A DNA stretch of 64,000 nucleotides. Source: Bernardetia sp. ABR2-2B (GTDB lineage Bacteria > Bacteroidota > Bacteroidia > Cytophagales > Bernardetiaceae). Location of the stretch: NCBI RefSeq assembly GCF_037126435.1, contig NZ_CP147020.1, forward strand, positions 1,077,001 to 1,141,000. The letters are read 5' to 3'. Position numbers and translations under genes: made by a program. Position 1 is the first letter of the stretch. Each line of letters opens with the position of its first letter. A model generated the notes under the pieces. It worked only from the letters and a program-made list of their open reading frames with translations. It made no database searches and had not been told where the DNA came from. Of this stretch, positions 45,622 through 52,490 are shown in pieces.

Positions 45622-45684
45622 AAACTTTGTCAATAGTCTGACAATAGTTAGTATTAATTTAGGTATCTGAAACTGACAAAGTTT
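45622..45684. mobile_element. MITE-like element B, copy 2 (short form)
   Basis: Perfect 11-bp inverted ends AAACTTTGTCA (45622-45632) and TGACAAAGTTT (45674-45684). The interior TGACAATAGTTAGTA resembles that of copy 1 at 35319. It separates trpC from the TonB receptor gene. Confidence 0.65.
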
Positions 45685-45699
45685 TAGAAGTACGCAAAA

Positions 45700-46497
45700 T
45701 TACAATTTTTCTATGAACTCTTTACACGCCTTAGCAGGGTCTTGGTTTTTCATAAAATATTCTCCCATCAAAAAACCTTGAAAGCCTTTTTCTTTGAGCT
45801 TTAAAACAGTTTCCACATCAGAAAGACCACTTTCAGAAATCAAGACAAAATCATTTTGAGTTTCTTGTTTTATTTTCTGAATTTCATCAAAGAGTCGCAT
45901 AGATTCCTCAATATCTACTGTAAAAGTCTTTAAGTTTCGGTTATTTACTCCGACGGCATCTACTAAATGAGCAATTTCTTTTACTTGTTCTAGCTCTTCT
46001 TCTGCATGAATTTCTAACAAAACTTCTAAACCGAGTTTTTTTGCTTTTTCTGCAAGTTCTAAGCATCTTTTGGGAGAAAGCACAGCAGCAATCAGCAAAA
46101 TCACGTCTGTACCACTTGCTTTTGCACGATAAATTTGAAACTCATCTATCATAAAATCTTTTCTCAAAATAGGAATTTCATTGTAAGCACGAGCAATTTC
46201 TAAATCGCCTATTTGTCCACCAAAAAACTCTGTATCTGTCAGAACTGAAAGTGCAGAAGCACCAGCAGAAGCATAGCCTTGAGTAATTTCGATGACATCA
46301 ACTGAATCATTAATTATTCCCTTTGAGGGAGACTTTCGCTTAAATTCTGCAATAATTCCAGAACCATTTCGGATAGCATCTTTAAAAGAAAGTGTTTCTC
46401 TATTAAAAAAAGGCTTTTGCTTTAGACTTTCGATAGAAATTTCTTTTTTAAGCTGAGCAACTTCTTTTTGTTTGTGAAGGATTATTTTTTCTAGCAT
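45700..46497 (-). CDS. trpC: Indole-3-glycerol-phosphate synthase
   Basis: Closes the indole ring in tryptophan synthesis. A 265-residue single-domain TIM barrel, without the TrpF fusion found in enterobacteria. The signature IIAEFKRKSPSKGIIND lies near residue 49, PILRKDFMIDEFQIY near 108, and VGVNNRNLKTFTVDI and LISESGLSD near 178 and 212. It is the last trp gene here; trpF, trpB and trpA are not visible in this window. The gap to trpD (78 bp) contains a perfect 20-bp palindrome. Confidence 0.97.
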   Translation of the reverse strand: MLEKIILHKQKEVAQLKKEISIESLKQKPFFNRETLSFKDAIRNGSGIIAEFKRKSPSKGIINDSVDVIEITQGYASAGASALSVLTDTEFFGGQIGDLEIARAYNEIPILRKDFMIDEFQIYRAKASGTDVILLIAAVLSPKRCLELAEKAKKLGLEVLLEIHAEEELEQVKEIAHLVDAVGVNNRNLKTFTVDIEESMRLFDEIQKIKQETQNDFVLISESGLSDVETVLKLKEKGFQGFLMGEYFMKNQDPAKACKEFIEKL

Positions 46498-46511
46498 ATT
46501 TTAATTGGTAG

Positions 46512-46531
46512 GGTCAAGACATGTCTTGACC
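46512..46531. repeat. Perfect 20-bp palindrome in the trpD-trpC gap
   Basis: GGTCAAGACATGTCTTGACC is an uninterrupted self-complementary sequence. It has the shape of the internal arms of element A but a different sequence. It could cap or process the trp mRNA. Confidence 0.65.
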
Positions 46532-46575
46532 GTACAAGTACAAGTTGTAAGTTTAATTTTATATTTAGTTTGCTA

Positions 46576-47595
46576 CTATGCAAATTGAGGAGAAAGTTCT
46601 AATAGTTTTTTCAAAGAATCTAAAGCCTTTCCACTTTCCAAAGATTCTTTTGCCATTGCTTTTGCATCTTCGAAAGAAGTTTCCTTATTTGTATTTCTGA
46701 AAGCTGTTTCGATAGCAATAGCAGAGTTTGTCAAGATAACTTCGGTTTGTGGTTTGGTAGCTTCATTTTTCAAAACATTCGTAAATATTTTAGCAGCTTC
46801 TTCTATTGTGTTTCCTCCTTCAATCTGATTAGCTTCCAATGTTTTTGCTCCTAATTCTTTTGGAGAGATAATAAATTCGCCTTTATTAGAAATCATTTTG
46901 AAAGGAGAAGTAAGCGAAATTTCATCATAACCAGCCAATGAATGTATAATAGAAAACTGTGAATCTTCCTGTTTTTGATACAAATAAGCATACAAACGAG
47001 CCAACTCTAAACTAAAAACACCAATCATTTGACGCTTCACAAAAGCAGGGTTTACCATAGGACCTAGCATGTTGAAGAACGTTTTTGTTCCCAAACGCAG
47101 ACGAACAGGCGCAACAGCCTTCGCAGCAGGGTGAAACAGAGGAGCGTGTAGAAAACAAATATTTGCTTCTTCAATTTGACGTTGCAAGACAGATTCATCA
47201 GTTGTAAAGACAATTCCTAAATGCTCTAATACATTGGAAGAACCACAAGACGAAGAAACACCATAGTTTCCGTGTTTGGCAACCTTCACACCTGCACCTG
47301 CCAAAACAAAAGATGTAATTGTAGAAATATTAAACGTATTTTTGCCATCGCCACCTGTTCCACATAAATCTATCGCATCATAAGCCGACAAATCTACACG
47401 CAAACACGTTTCTAGCATCGCATCACGAAAGCCCAAAAGCTCATCTACGGTAATACTTCGCATATTAAAAACCGTCAGAAAAGAGGCTATTTGTAGTTGA
47501 TTATATTCTCCATTTGCCATTTTTAACAAGAGATTTTTTGCTTCTTCTCTTGTGATGGTGTGGTGTTCGTATAAGTGATTTAGTATGTTTTTCAT
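46576..47595 (-). CDS. trpD: Anthranilate phosphoribosyltransferase
   Basis: Joins anthranilate to PRPP. The 339-residue length is standard. The glycine-rich PRPP loop DLCGTGGDGKNTFNISTI lies near residue 77 and KHGNYGVSSSCGSSNVLEHLG near 106. Metal-binding acids are in the HSLAGYDEISLTSP region. It starts 4 nt after the stop of the preceding unknown orf, so its translation is probably coupled to that gene. Confidence 0.97.
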   Translation of the reverse strand: MKNILNHLYEHHTITREEAKNLLLKMANGEYNQLQIASFLTVFNMRSITVDELLGFRDAMLETCLRVDLSAYDAIDLCGTGGDGKNTFNISTITSFVLAGAGVKVAKHGNYGVSSSCGSSNVLEHLGIVFTTDESVLQRQIEEANICFLHAPLFHPAAKAVAPVRLRLGTKTFFNMLGPMVNPAFVKRQMIGVFSLELARLYAYLYQKQEDSQFSIIHSLAGYDEISLTSPFKMISNKGEFIISPKELGAKTLEANQIEGGNTIEEAAKIFTNVLKNEATKPQTEVILTNSAIAIETAFRNTNKETSFEDAKAMAKESLESGKALDSLKKLLELSPQFA

Positions 47596-47599
47596 TTAT

Positions 47600-48199
47600 T
47601 TATTTTTTTAATTGAATTTCAGTATGGTTATCATAAGAATTATTTACATCAAGAAAATCATCTAAGATAATGGCTGTATATTTTTTTTCCTTCACAATAT
47701 TTTTTACCATTGAAAAAATATATTCTGTTCCAATAGGAGAAATACCCAGAAAGTTGAATACTACTACATCTGCTTTGCTAAAACAACTAAGAATAGAAAT
47801 AAATCGATGTAAATCAGTAGGTAACTTATTTACCTTAGTTTCAAGTAATTTTGATTTATCTAATTCAGAATTGTGATAAATAGTCTGTATATGTTCTTTA
47901 CCAACACGCTCTAAATTTATATTTCGTTCAAGATAGTTTTGTAGAGTTGGAGAAAAGATACCTCTAATGTACCCTATTCTTTCAAGTCCTGCTCCTGCAA
48001 AACAAACAGTCTTATAAATATTAACACTCTCACTCGTTTTTTGATTTAGAAAGATAGGAATAAGTTGTTCTAATATTTGCCAATAGTAACCACCTCCACG
48101 AATAAAAAAGTGATGTAAACTTCCTTCATTAACAGAAAAGGGAGGTAGATAAAACTTACCTAAGACTTGTATATCTTTAGTAGACTCTAAAACTTTCAT
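47600..48199 (-). CDS. Unknown gene inside the trp operon, ABC-ATPase-like relic
   Basis: A 199-residue protein with no recognised function, between trpG (11 nt) and trpD (4 nt). Its layout is that of a small ABC ATPase of a type seen in Bacteroidota, but all key residues differ. RGGGYYWQILEQLIPIFLN stands where Walker A would be, LPTDLHR where the LSGGxxR signature is expected, ADVVVFNFLGISPIGTEYIF at the Walker B and D-loop, and IILDDFLDV where the switch-His region normally reads LITDHxYR. The alignment is by eye. It might bind a nucleotide-like ligand without hydrolysis, or have drifted to a new role. The frame is intact. Confidence 0.7.
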   Translation of the reverse strand: MKVLESTKDIQVLGKFYLPPFSVNEGSLHHFFIRGGGYYWQILEQLIPIFLNQKTSESVNIYKTVCFAGAGLERIGYIRGIFSPTLQNYLERNINLERVGKEHIQTIYHNSELDKSKLLETKVNKLPTDLHRFISILSCFSKADVVVFNFLGISPIGTEYIFSMVKNIVKEKKYTAIILDDFLDVNNSYDNHTEIQLKK

Positions 48200-48210
48200 A
48201 ATTTTTCAAA

Positions 48211-48831
48211 TTACACAGACTGGGAAGTCTGTGGTACGCTTTCCACCCAATTCTTAACAATCTGTTTTCCTTCTGGTGTAAGGATAGATTCTGGATGAAA
48301 CTGAATGCCTTTTAGTTTATATTTTTTGTGAGAAATTGCCATAATTTCGCCTTGTTCATCTACGGCAGTTACTTCAAAACCCTCGGGCAAACTGTCCTTT
48401 TGAATAACCCAAGAATGATAACGCCCTACATTAAGTTTGGCTGGAAGTCCTGCAAACAGACTATCTTCTGTCAGAATTTTGATAGGAGTAGCCTTTCCGT
48501 GATACACTTCTGAAAGATTTTCTAATTTTGCGCCAAATACTTCTCCCAACGCTTGATGTCCCAAACAAACACCCAACATATCTTTTGTAGGTGCAAAGTG
48601 TTTGATGATTTCTAATAACTTTCCTGCTTCCGATGGAATGCCACCACCAGGGGAAAGTAATATTTTATCAAATTTTTCTAGTTCTTCTAAAGTTACTTCA
48701 TCATTTCTAAAGACGGTAACTTGTGCGTGTTGTTCTTTATTGGTAGAAAACTCGCTTGTCAGTTCTCTCAAATAATGAACTAAATTATAAACGAAAGAAT
48801 CGTAATTGTCTATGACTGCTATTTGTTTCAT
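48211..48831 (-). CDS. trpG: Anthranilate synthase component II (glutamine amidotransferase)
   Basis: Supplies ammonia from glutamine to TrpE. Class I amidotransferase of 206 residues with the catalytic Cys89 in LGVCLGHQALGEVF and the His-Glu pair in FHPESILTPEG. SPGGGIPSEAG marks the oxyanion region. Such proteins may also serve PabB in folate synthesis, and folK is elsewhere in this window. The last eight codons, ending PQTSQSV, lie in a palindrome (48214-48233), so the normal 3' end seems to have been replaced or extended by a repeat. It is preceded by the 129-bp gap with hairpin repeat copy 2. Confidence 0.95.
   Translation of the reverse strand: MKQIAVIDNYDSFVYNLVHYLRELTSEFSTNKEQHAQVTVFRNDEVTLEELEKFDKILLSPGGGIPSEAGKLLEIIKHFAPTKDMLGVCLGHQALGEVFGAKLENLSEVYHGKATPIKILTEDSLFAGLPAKLNVGRYHSWVIQKDSLPEGFEVTAVDEQGEIMAISHKKYKLKGIQFHPESILTPEGKQIVKNWVESVPQTSQSV
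48214..48233. repeat. Palindrome at the trpG 3' end
   Basis: CACAGACT (48214-48221) and AGTCTGTG (48226-48233) form an 8-bp stem with a four-base loop. It encodes the last residues of TrpG. The arms resemble the AGACTGAC hairpin of element A. Confidence 0.65.
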
Positions 48832-48846
48832 TTTTTATATTTTTAT

Positions 48847-48883
48847 AACCGTCGTTGAGGCTCAAATGAAGCCGTCAACGAGG
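48847..48883. repeat. Hairpin repeat, copy 2 (CCGTCGTTGAGG family)
   Basis: Differs from the copy at 5682-5720 by a single base over about 36 nt. The stem CGTTGAGGCT pairs with AGCC-g-TCAACG. It lies in the trpE-trpG gap, 15 nt upstream of the trpG start codon. It could affect mRNA processing or the relative expression of the two subunits. Confidence 0.75.
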
Positions 48884-48960
48884 TTTTGATTTGTAAATTA
48901 TTATTAAGTTTTATTTGTAAAGGGGGTATAGAGCAAATTAAAGGTTAAGAACTCGTCGCT

Positions 48961-50373
48961 CTATATGACGATTTCTTCTGCTAGTTTTAGAGCTTTTCTG
49001 AGAGCTGCTAATTTGTTTCCTACCTCGGCAAGTTCGTTTTCAGGAACAGAACCTTCTACTACTCCTGCACCTGCTTGGAAATAAAGTGAATTTTCTTTGC
49101 TCAAAAATGAGCGTATCATTATGGCGTGATTGTAATCTCCATTGAAACCAATAAAACCAACAGCACCACCATAATAACTACGGTTTTCGGGTTCATATTT
49201 ATGAATAAGAGAAAGAGCATTTGGTTTTGGAGAACCTGAAAGCGTACCTGCTGGGAACGTATCGGCAGCAATCTGCAAAGGAGAAACCTCTGGCAAAAGT
49301 TGCCCACTTACTTCGGAAACCAAATGAATAACGTGAGAGAAATATTGTACTTCTCTGAAAACATCGACATTTATGTTTGTTCCGTTTCTACTCAAATCAT
49401 TTCTTGCCAAATCTACAAGCATAACATGTTCGGCATTTTCTTTTGGGTCATTTTGAAGCTGGACAGCTAAAGCAGCATCAGCAGAATCATTTCCTGTTCG
49501 TTTGAAAGTTCCTGCAATCGGATGGATAGTTGCTTTTCTATTTTTTACTACAAGTTGCGCCTCTGGAGAAGAACCCATTAACTTAAAACTCCCATAGTCA
49601 AAATAAAACAAATATGGCGAAGGGTTTACGCTACGCAAAGCACGATAAACATTAAAATCATCACCTTCAAAGTCTTGTTTGTAACGTCTTGAGAGAACAA
49701 TTTGGAATACATCGCCACGCTTACAGTGCGAAATTCCGTGTCCTACATTATCCAAAAAGTCTTCGTCTGTCATATTTGAAGTTTCAGAACCCTCTGTTTT
49801 GAAAGAATAGGTTGGTGCGTTTTTGTTTTGCAAAACATCTAATACTTTCTTGAAAGTAGGTTCATTTCCGTTTTCACTTTCCAACTGATGTTCAAAAATA
49901 TGTAGTTCATTTTTGAAGTGATTGATAGCAATTACATACTTGAAAACGTGATACTGAACCAGAGGAATTTTGATTTTTTCCGTTTTTGGTGCATCTATTT
50001 TCTCAAAATACTTAACAGCATCATAAGTAGTATAACCAAAAAGTCCGTTTGTAATAAAGTTGAGTTTACTTTTTTCAGCTTTAAAACATTTTGAAAACTT
50101 TGTCAAAGATTCTGTTACTTCTGATGGATTTTCAATGACTTTCTCTGTGCTGCTTCCATCAGGAAAGGATTGATAAATCGTTTCGTTTTCTACTTTGAAA
50201 TTCGCTATCGGCTCACAACAGATATACGTAAAGGCATTTTGATTGCCATGATAATCTGAAGATTCCAACAAAAAACTCATTGGATATTTATCTCTTAGTT
50301 TGAGATAAATTCCGACAGGTGTAAGCGTGTCAGCTAAGATTTTTTGGGTAAAGGTTTTTAGTTTGAAATTCAT
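48961..50373 (-). CDS. trpE: Anthranilate synthase component I
   Basis: Converts chorismate to anthranilate with ammonia from TrpG. From ATG 50373 (MNFKLKTFTQKILADTLTP) it has 470 residues; the open frame reaches a TTG at 50409, but that stretch lies in a palindromic repeat and adds a poor N-terminus. The feedback motif MSFLLESSDYHG (LLES, near residue 32) binds tryptophan in known enzymes. The chorismate-binding domain shows FQIVLSRRYKQDF, PIAGTFKRTG, LVDLARNDLSRNG, PAGTLSGSPKPNAL and FQAGAGVVEGSVPENE. It is first in the structural operon and is preceded by the trp attenuator. Confidence 0.97.
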   Translation of the reverse strand: MNFKLKTFTQKILADTLTPVGIYLKLRDKYPMSFLLESSDYHGNQNAFTYICCEPIANFKVENETIYQSFPDGSSTEKVIENPSEVTESLTKFSKCFKAEKSKLNFITNGLFGYTTYDAVKYFEKIDAPKTEKIKIPLVQYHVFKYVIAINHFKNELHIFEHQLESENGNEPTFKKVLDVLQNKNAPTYSFKTEGSETSNMTDEDFLDNVGHGISHCKRGDVFQIVLSRRYKQDFEGDDFNVYRALRSVNPSPYLFYFDYGSFKLMGSSPEAQLVVKNRKATIHPIAGTFKRTGNDSADAALAVQLQNDPKENAEHVMLVDLARNDLSRNGTNINVDVFREVQYFSHVIHLVSEVSGQLLPEVSPLQIAADTFPAGTLSGSPKPNALSLIHKYEPENRSYYGGAVGFIGFNGDYNHAIMIRSFLSKENSLYFQAGAGVVEGSVPENELAEVGNKLAALRKALKLAEEIVI

Positions 50374-50388
50374 AGGTTTTAGTGTATG

Positions 50389-50420
50389 TGTCGTCAGTGG
50401 GGACACCAAAAACGGCGAGT
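50389..50420. repeat. Hairpin repeat TGTCGTTGGTGG family, copy 2
   Basis: 27 of 32 bases match the element at 22302-22333. The stem is imperfect here (CAGTG and CACC arms). It lies between the trp terminator and the trpE start, about 16 nt before the ATG, as in the GH3 gene. Confidence 0.65.
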
Positions 50421-50444
50421 TTGGATATTTTTTTATTTTTAAAC

Positions 50445-50482
50445 AAAAAAAAGACTTATCACTTTTTTGCGATAAGTCTTTT
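50445..50482 (-). terminator. Attenuator terminator of the trp operon
   Basis: On the minus strand AAAAGACTTATC pairs perfectly with GATAAGTCTTTT across the 10-nt loop GCAAAAAAGT, then eight T residues in all follow at once. This is a textbook intrinsic terminator, 72 nt before trpE and 53 nt after the leader-peptide stop. There is no upstream gene for it to serve except the leader. Confidence 0.93.
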
Positions 50483-50585
50483 GTATATAAATCAAAGATA
50501 TAATTTTCTGTATTTTCCTAGTTATTTATTAGGTTCAGAATGCACACGACTTATCGCCTATATCTTTGATATAGTGCCACCACCA
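50469..50585 (-). promoter_or_regulatory. trp attenuator: antiterminator and protector pairings
   Basis: Segment B, GCGATAAGTC (50557-50548), can form a perfect 10-bp duplex with GACTTATCGC (50478-50469), which is the 5' arm and loop edge of the terminator; that pairing prevents termination. Segment A, ATCAAAGATATA (50570-50559), pairs perfectly over 12 bp with TATATCTTTGAT (50502-50491). The A and B pairings cross, so they exclude each other in a simple fold. A begins 6 nt after the last Trp codon and would be covered by a ribosome stalled there; B would be covered by a ribosome at the stop codon. The logic therefore matches Trp-dependent attenuation. Confidence 0.88.
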
Positions 50586-50639
50586 TGCAGAGTTTGCAGA
50601 AGTAGATAGATAAGTAATATTTAAAATTGTATTTGTCAT
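50535..50639 (-). CDS. trpL: trp operon leader peptide with three consecutive Trp codons
   Basis: A 34-residue open frame, ATG at 50639-50637, TGA at 50537-50535. The peptide runs from MTNTILNITYLSTS to a core SAWWWHYIKDIGDK and ends SCAF. The three TGG codons occupy 50585-50577. It is too short for normal gene finding, and no other product is expected from this region. It starts about 36 nt after the predicted transcription start, is followed 53 nt later by an intrinsic terminator, and lies upstream of trpE. Shortage of charged tRNA-Trp would stall ribosomes at the triplet. Three tandem regulatory codons in a random 34-codon frame directly before trpE are very unlikely by chance. Confidence 0.92.
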   Translation of the reverse strand: MTNTILNITYLSTSANSAWWWHYIKDIGDKSCAF

Positions 50640-50681
50640 TCTGTTTGTAAGACTTTTTTGTTGTGTTATTTTGTCTATACA

Positions 50682-50712
50682 CAAATCTACAAAAGTTTTT
50701 TGAGTTTACAAG
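50682..50712 (-). promoter_or_regulatory. trp operon promoter
   Basis: The minus strand carries CTTG at the -33 position (50712-50709), a 19-nt spacer, and TAGATTTG (50689-50682), an exact TAnnTTTG box. The predicted start of transcription is near 50675. The surrounding gap 50640-50959 holds nothing else I can name apart from the upstream region of the divergent protease gene. Confidence 0.75.
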
Positions 50713-50959
50713 TTTTTTATAAGTTTCTGAATTATTTTTTTTCAGAATTATGATTTTTAATTCTTGCCAACATTCCTGTATATGTATCTTATATTTGTAG
50801 TGATTTTCTCACTTCGTTTACAAAACTTTAAATTTCTGATTAAATTTATAGAACAAGTCTAAAAAAGAACGTTATTTTTGAGTAACTTAAATTTTAATCT
50901 ATCCTTTACTTCCTTTTTTACTCAATAAAGCTCTTTTTGTCAATTCTCTACGTCCATTT

Positions 50960-52039
50960 ATGTATCAAACTATTGAAATTTATAAAGAAGTAGTTATTCA
51001 AATTGCTACTCCAAAAGGCTCTGGAACAGGGTTTTATCTTCGTAATCATAATATAATTGTTACCAATCATCACGTTGTGGAAGGTTGTTCGGAAGTAGCT
51101 ATAAGTGGAAAAAATGTTCCCAAACAACTTGCAGAGGTTTGTTTTACGGATACTCGGCTGGATTTGGCTTTTTTGATTGCTACTGATTTGAAAATGCCTA
51201 CTATCGAATATTCACAAGAAGCAATTAGAGACGGAGAACAAATTGTAGCTATCGGACATCCGTACGGTCTTAAATACACGACTACTCAAGGAATTATTTC
51301 GAAGGCAAAACGTTTGCATAATGGCATAAATTATATTCAAGTAGATGCAGCCATCAACCCAGGAAATAGTGGTGGTCCTTTGGTAGATAATTTGGGAAGA
51401 GTAATTGGTGTCAATACATTTATTCATAGAGAGGGAACAGATTTAGGCTTTGCATTACCTTCTAATTATTTAGAGGAAACTCTGACTGATTTTGAGAGTT
51501 TTGGTAGAGAAAAGGCTGTTCGTTGTGGCTCTTGTACCAATGTTATTTTGCTTCCTAAAATTCAAAATTCCTATTGTCCTTCTTGTGGTTCGAAACTGAT
51601 TGACTTTACGAAAGAACTTTATAAGCCTGTCGGAATTGCTCATTTGATAGAAGAATTAATTACACAATTGGGTAAAAATGCTAGTTTGGCTCGTGCTGGT
51701 GCAAATCGTTGGGAAATGGTAGAGGGAAGTGCAACAATAAACCTTTCTTATAACCCTGAAAGTGGATATATTTTTGGCGATGCCTTTCTGTGTAACCTTC
51801 CTAAAGATAATATTGGCGATACATATACTTTTTTATTAGAGCAAAATCATTCTTTGAAAGGACTTCGTTTTAGTGTCAATGGACAAGATATAATTCTTTC
51901 CTTTTCTATTTTTGGACAATATCTCAAGCTTCAGACAGCCGTAGATTTGGTAAAAAACCTATTAGAAAGAGCCGACTATTTTGATAATGTTTTGGTAAAT
52001 GAATACGGTGCAACTTGGAGAAGACAAGAAGAATGGTAG
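50960..52039 (+). CDS. Cytosolic trypsin-like protease with zinc ribbon and C-terminal YbjN-like domain
   Basis: A 359-residue serine protease of the HtrA/S1C type without signal peptide or PDZ domain. The triad is visible: His38 in IVTNHHVVEG, Asp68 in TRLDLAF, Ser137 in NPGNSGGPLVDN. A four-Cys zinc ribbon follows (CGSC at 189-192, CPSC at 206-209). The last 140 residues are alpha-beta, with LIEELITQLGKNASLARAGANRWEM resembling the YbjN/type-III-chaperone fold, and end in basic WRRQEEW. It should act in the cytosol, where the ribbon may bind nucleic acid or protein. The combination is unusual. ATG 50960 is the only good start. Confidence 0.88.
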   Translation: MYQTIEIYKEVVIQIATPKGSGTGFYLRNHNIIVTNHHVVEGCSEVAISGKNVPKQLAEVCFTDTRLDLAFLIATDLKMPTIEYSQEAIRDGEQIVAIGHPYGLKYTTTQGIISKAKRLHNGINYIQVDAAINPGNSGGPLVDNLGRVIGVNTFIHREGTDLGFALPSNYLEETLTDFESFGREKAVRCGSCTNVILLPKIQNSYCPSCGSKLIDFTKELYKPVGIAHLIEELITQLGKNASLARAGANRWEMVEGSATINLSYNPESGYIFGDAFLCNLPKDNIGDTYTFLLEQNHSLKGLRFSVNGQDIILSFSIFGQYLKLQTAVDLVKNLLERADYFDNVLVNEYGATWRRQEEW

Positions 52040-52046
52040 AATTTTA

Positions 52047-52487
52047 TTACTTCTCTTTGAGGAAAAAATCATACGCCAATTTTTGAATATTATCTGGATC
52101 TGTCCAGTAGAGTTCATCTAAATCATCAAGTCTTTTTTCTTCTTCTTTTGTTATATATTCTTTCAATACGATAGGAATATCCCATAATGCTTTTATCCTT
52201 TCATCATCTTTACATTTTGAGAGAATAAGTTCACATTCGGTAATGATTTCTAAATCCTTATTAGCATTTATTTTTTTAAGGACTTTTTGGGTTTCTAAGA
52301 AATTTTCATATCCCCAATTACAGAAAAACTGTATAAAACCTCCATTATACATATCAGATTCTAACCTCCAAATTCGTACAACTTCTTGTTCCTTTTGAGA
52401 TAGATTTTCTAGTTTTCCTTTTTCTTTATCAAATAGTTTATCCATTACTTCGAATGAATAATCTTGAAATTCTTTTCTTATGTCCAT
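52047..52487 (-). CDS. DUF4375 (DMP19-like) protein
   Basis: A 146-residue acidic helical protein. The motif DMYNGGFIQFFCNWGYENFLETQKVLKKIN (near residue 50) is the hallmark of the DUF4375/DMP19-like fold, known as a DNA-mimic or toxin-immunity relative in some bacteria; the exact role here is unknown. The start ATG 52487 lies 3 nt after the ChaN stop, so the two are cotranscribed. The Asp/Glu-rich surface is compatible with DNA mimicry, though this is only suggestive. Confidence 0.8.
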   Translation of the reverse strand: MDIRKEFQDYSFEVMDKLFDKEKGKLENLSQKEQEVVRIWRLESDMYNGGFIQFFCNWGYENFLETQKVLKKINANKDLEIITECELILSKCKDDERIKALWDIPIVLKEYITKEEEKRLDDLDELYWTDPDNIQKLAYDFFLKEK

Positions 52488-52490
52488 AAA

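Noticed and set aside
45605-45699. Cobalamin riboswitch before the TonB receptor
   Set aside because: The 95-bp leader lacks the B12-box pattern and is largely taken up by element B copy 2.
50382-50609. 75-codon plus-strand frame across the trp leader
   Set aside because: It is antisense to the attenuator, and its open length follows from the leader frame and AT-rich sequence. No family resemblance.
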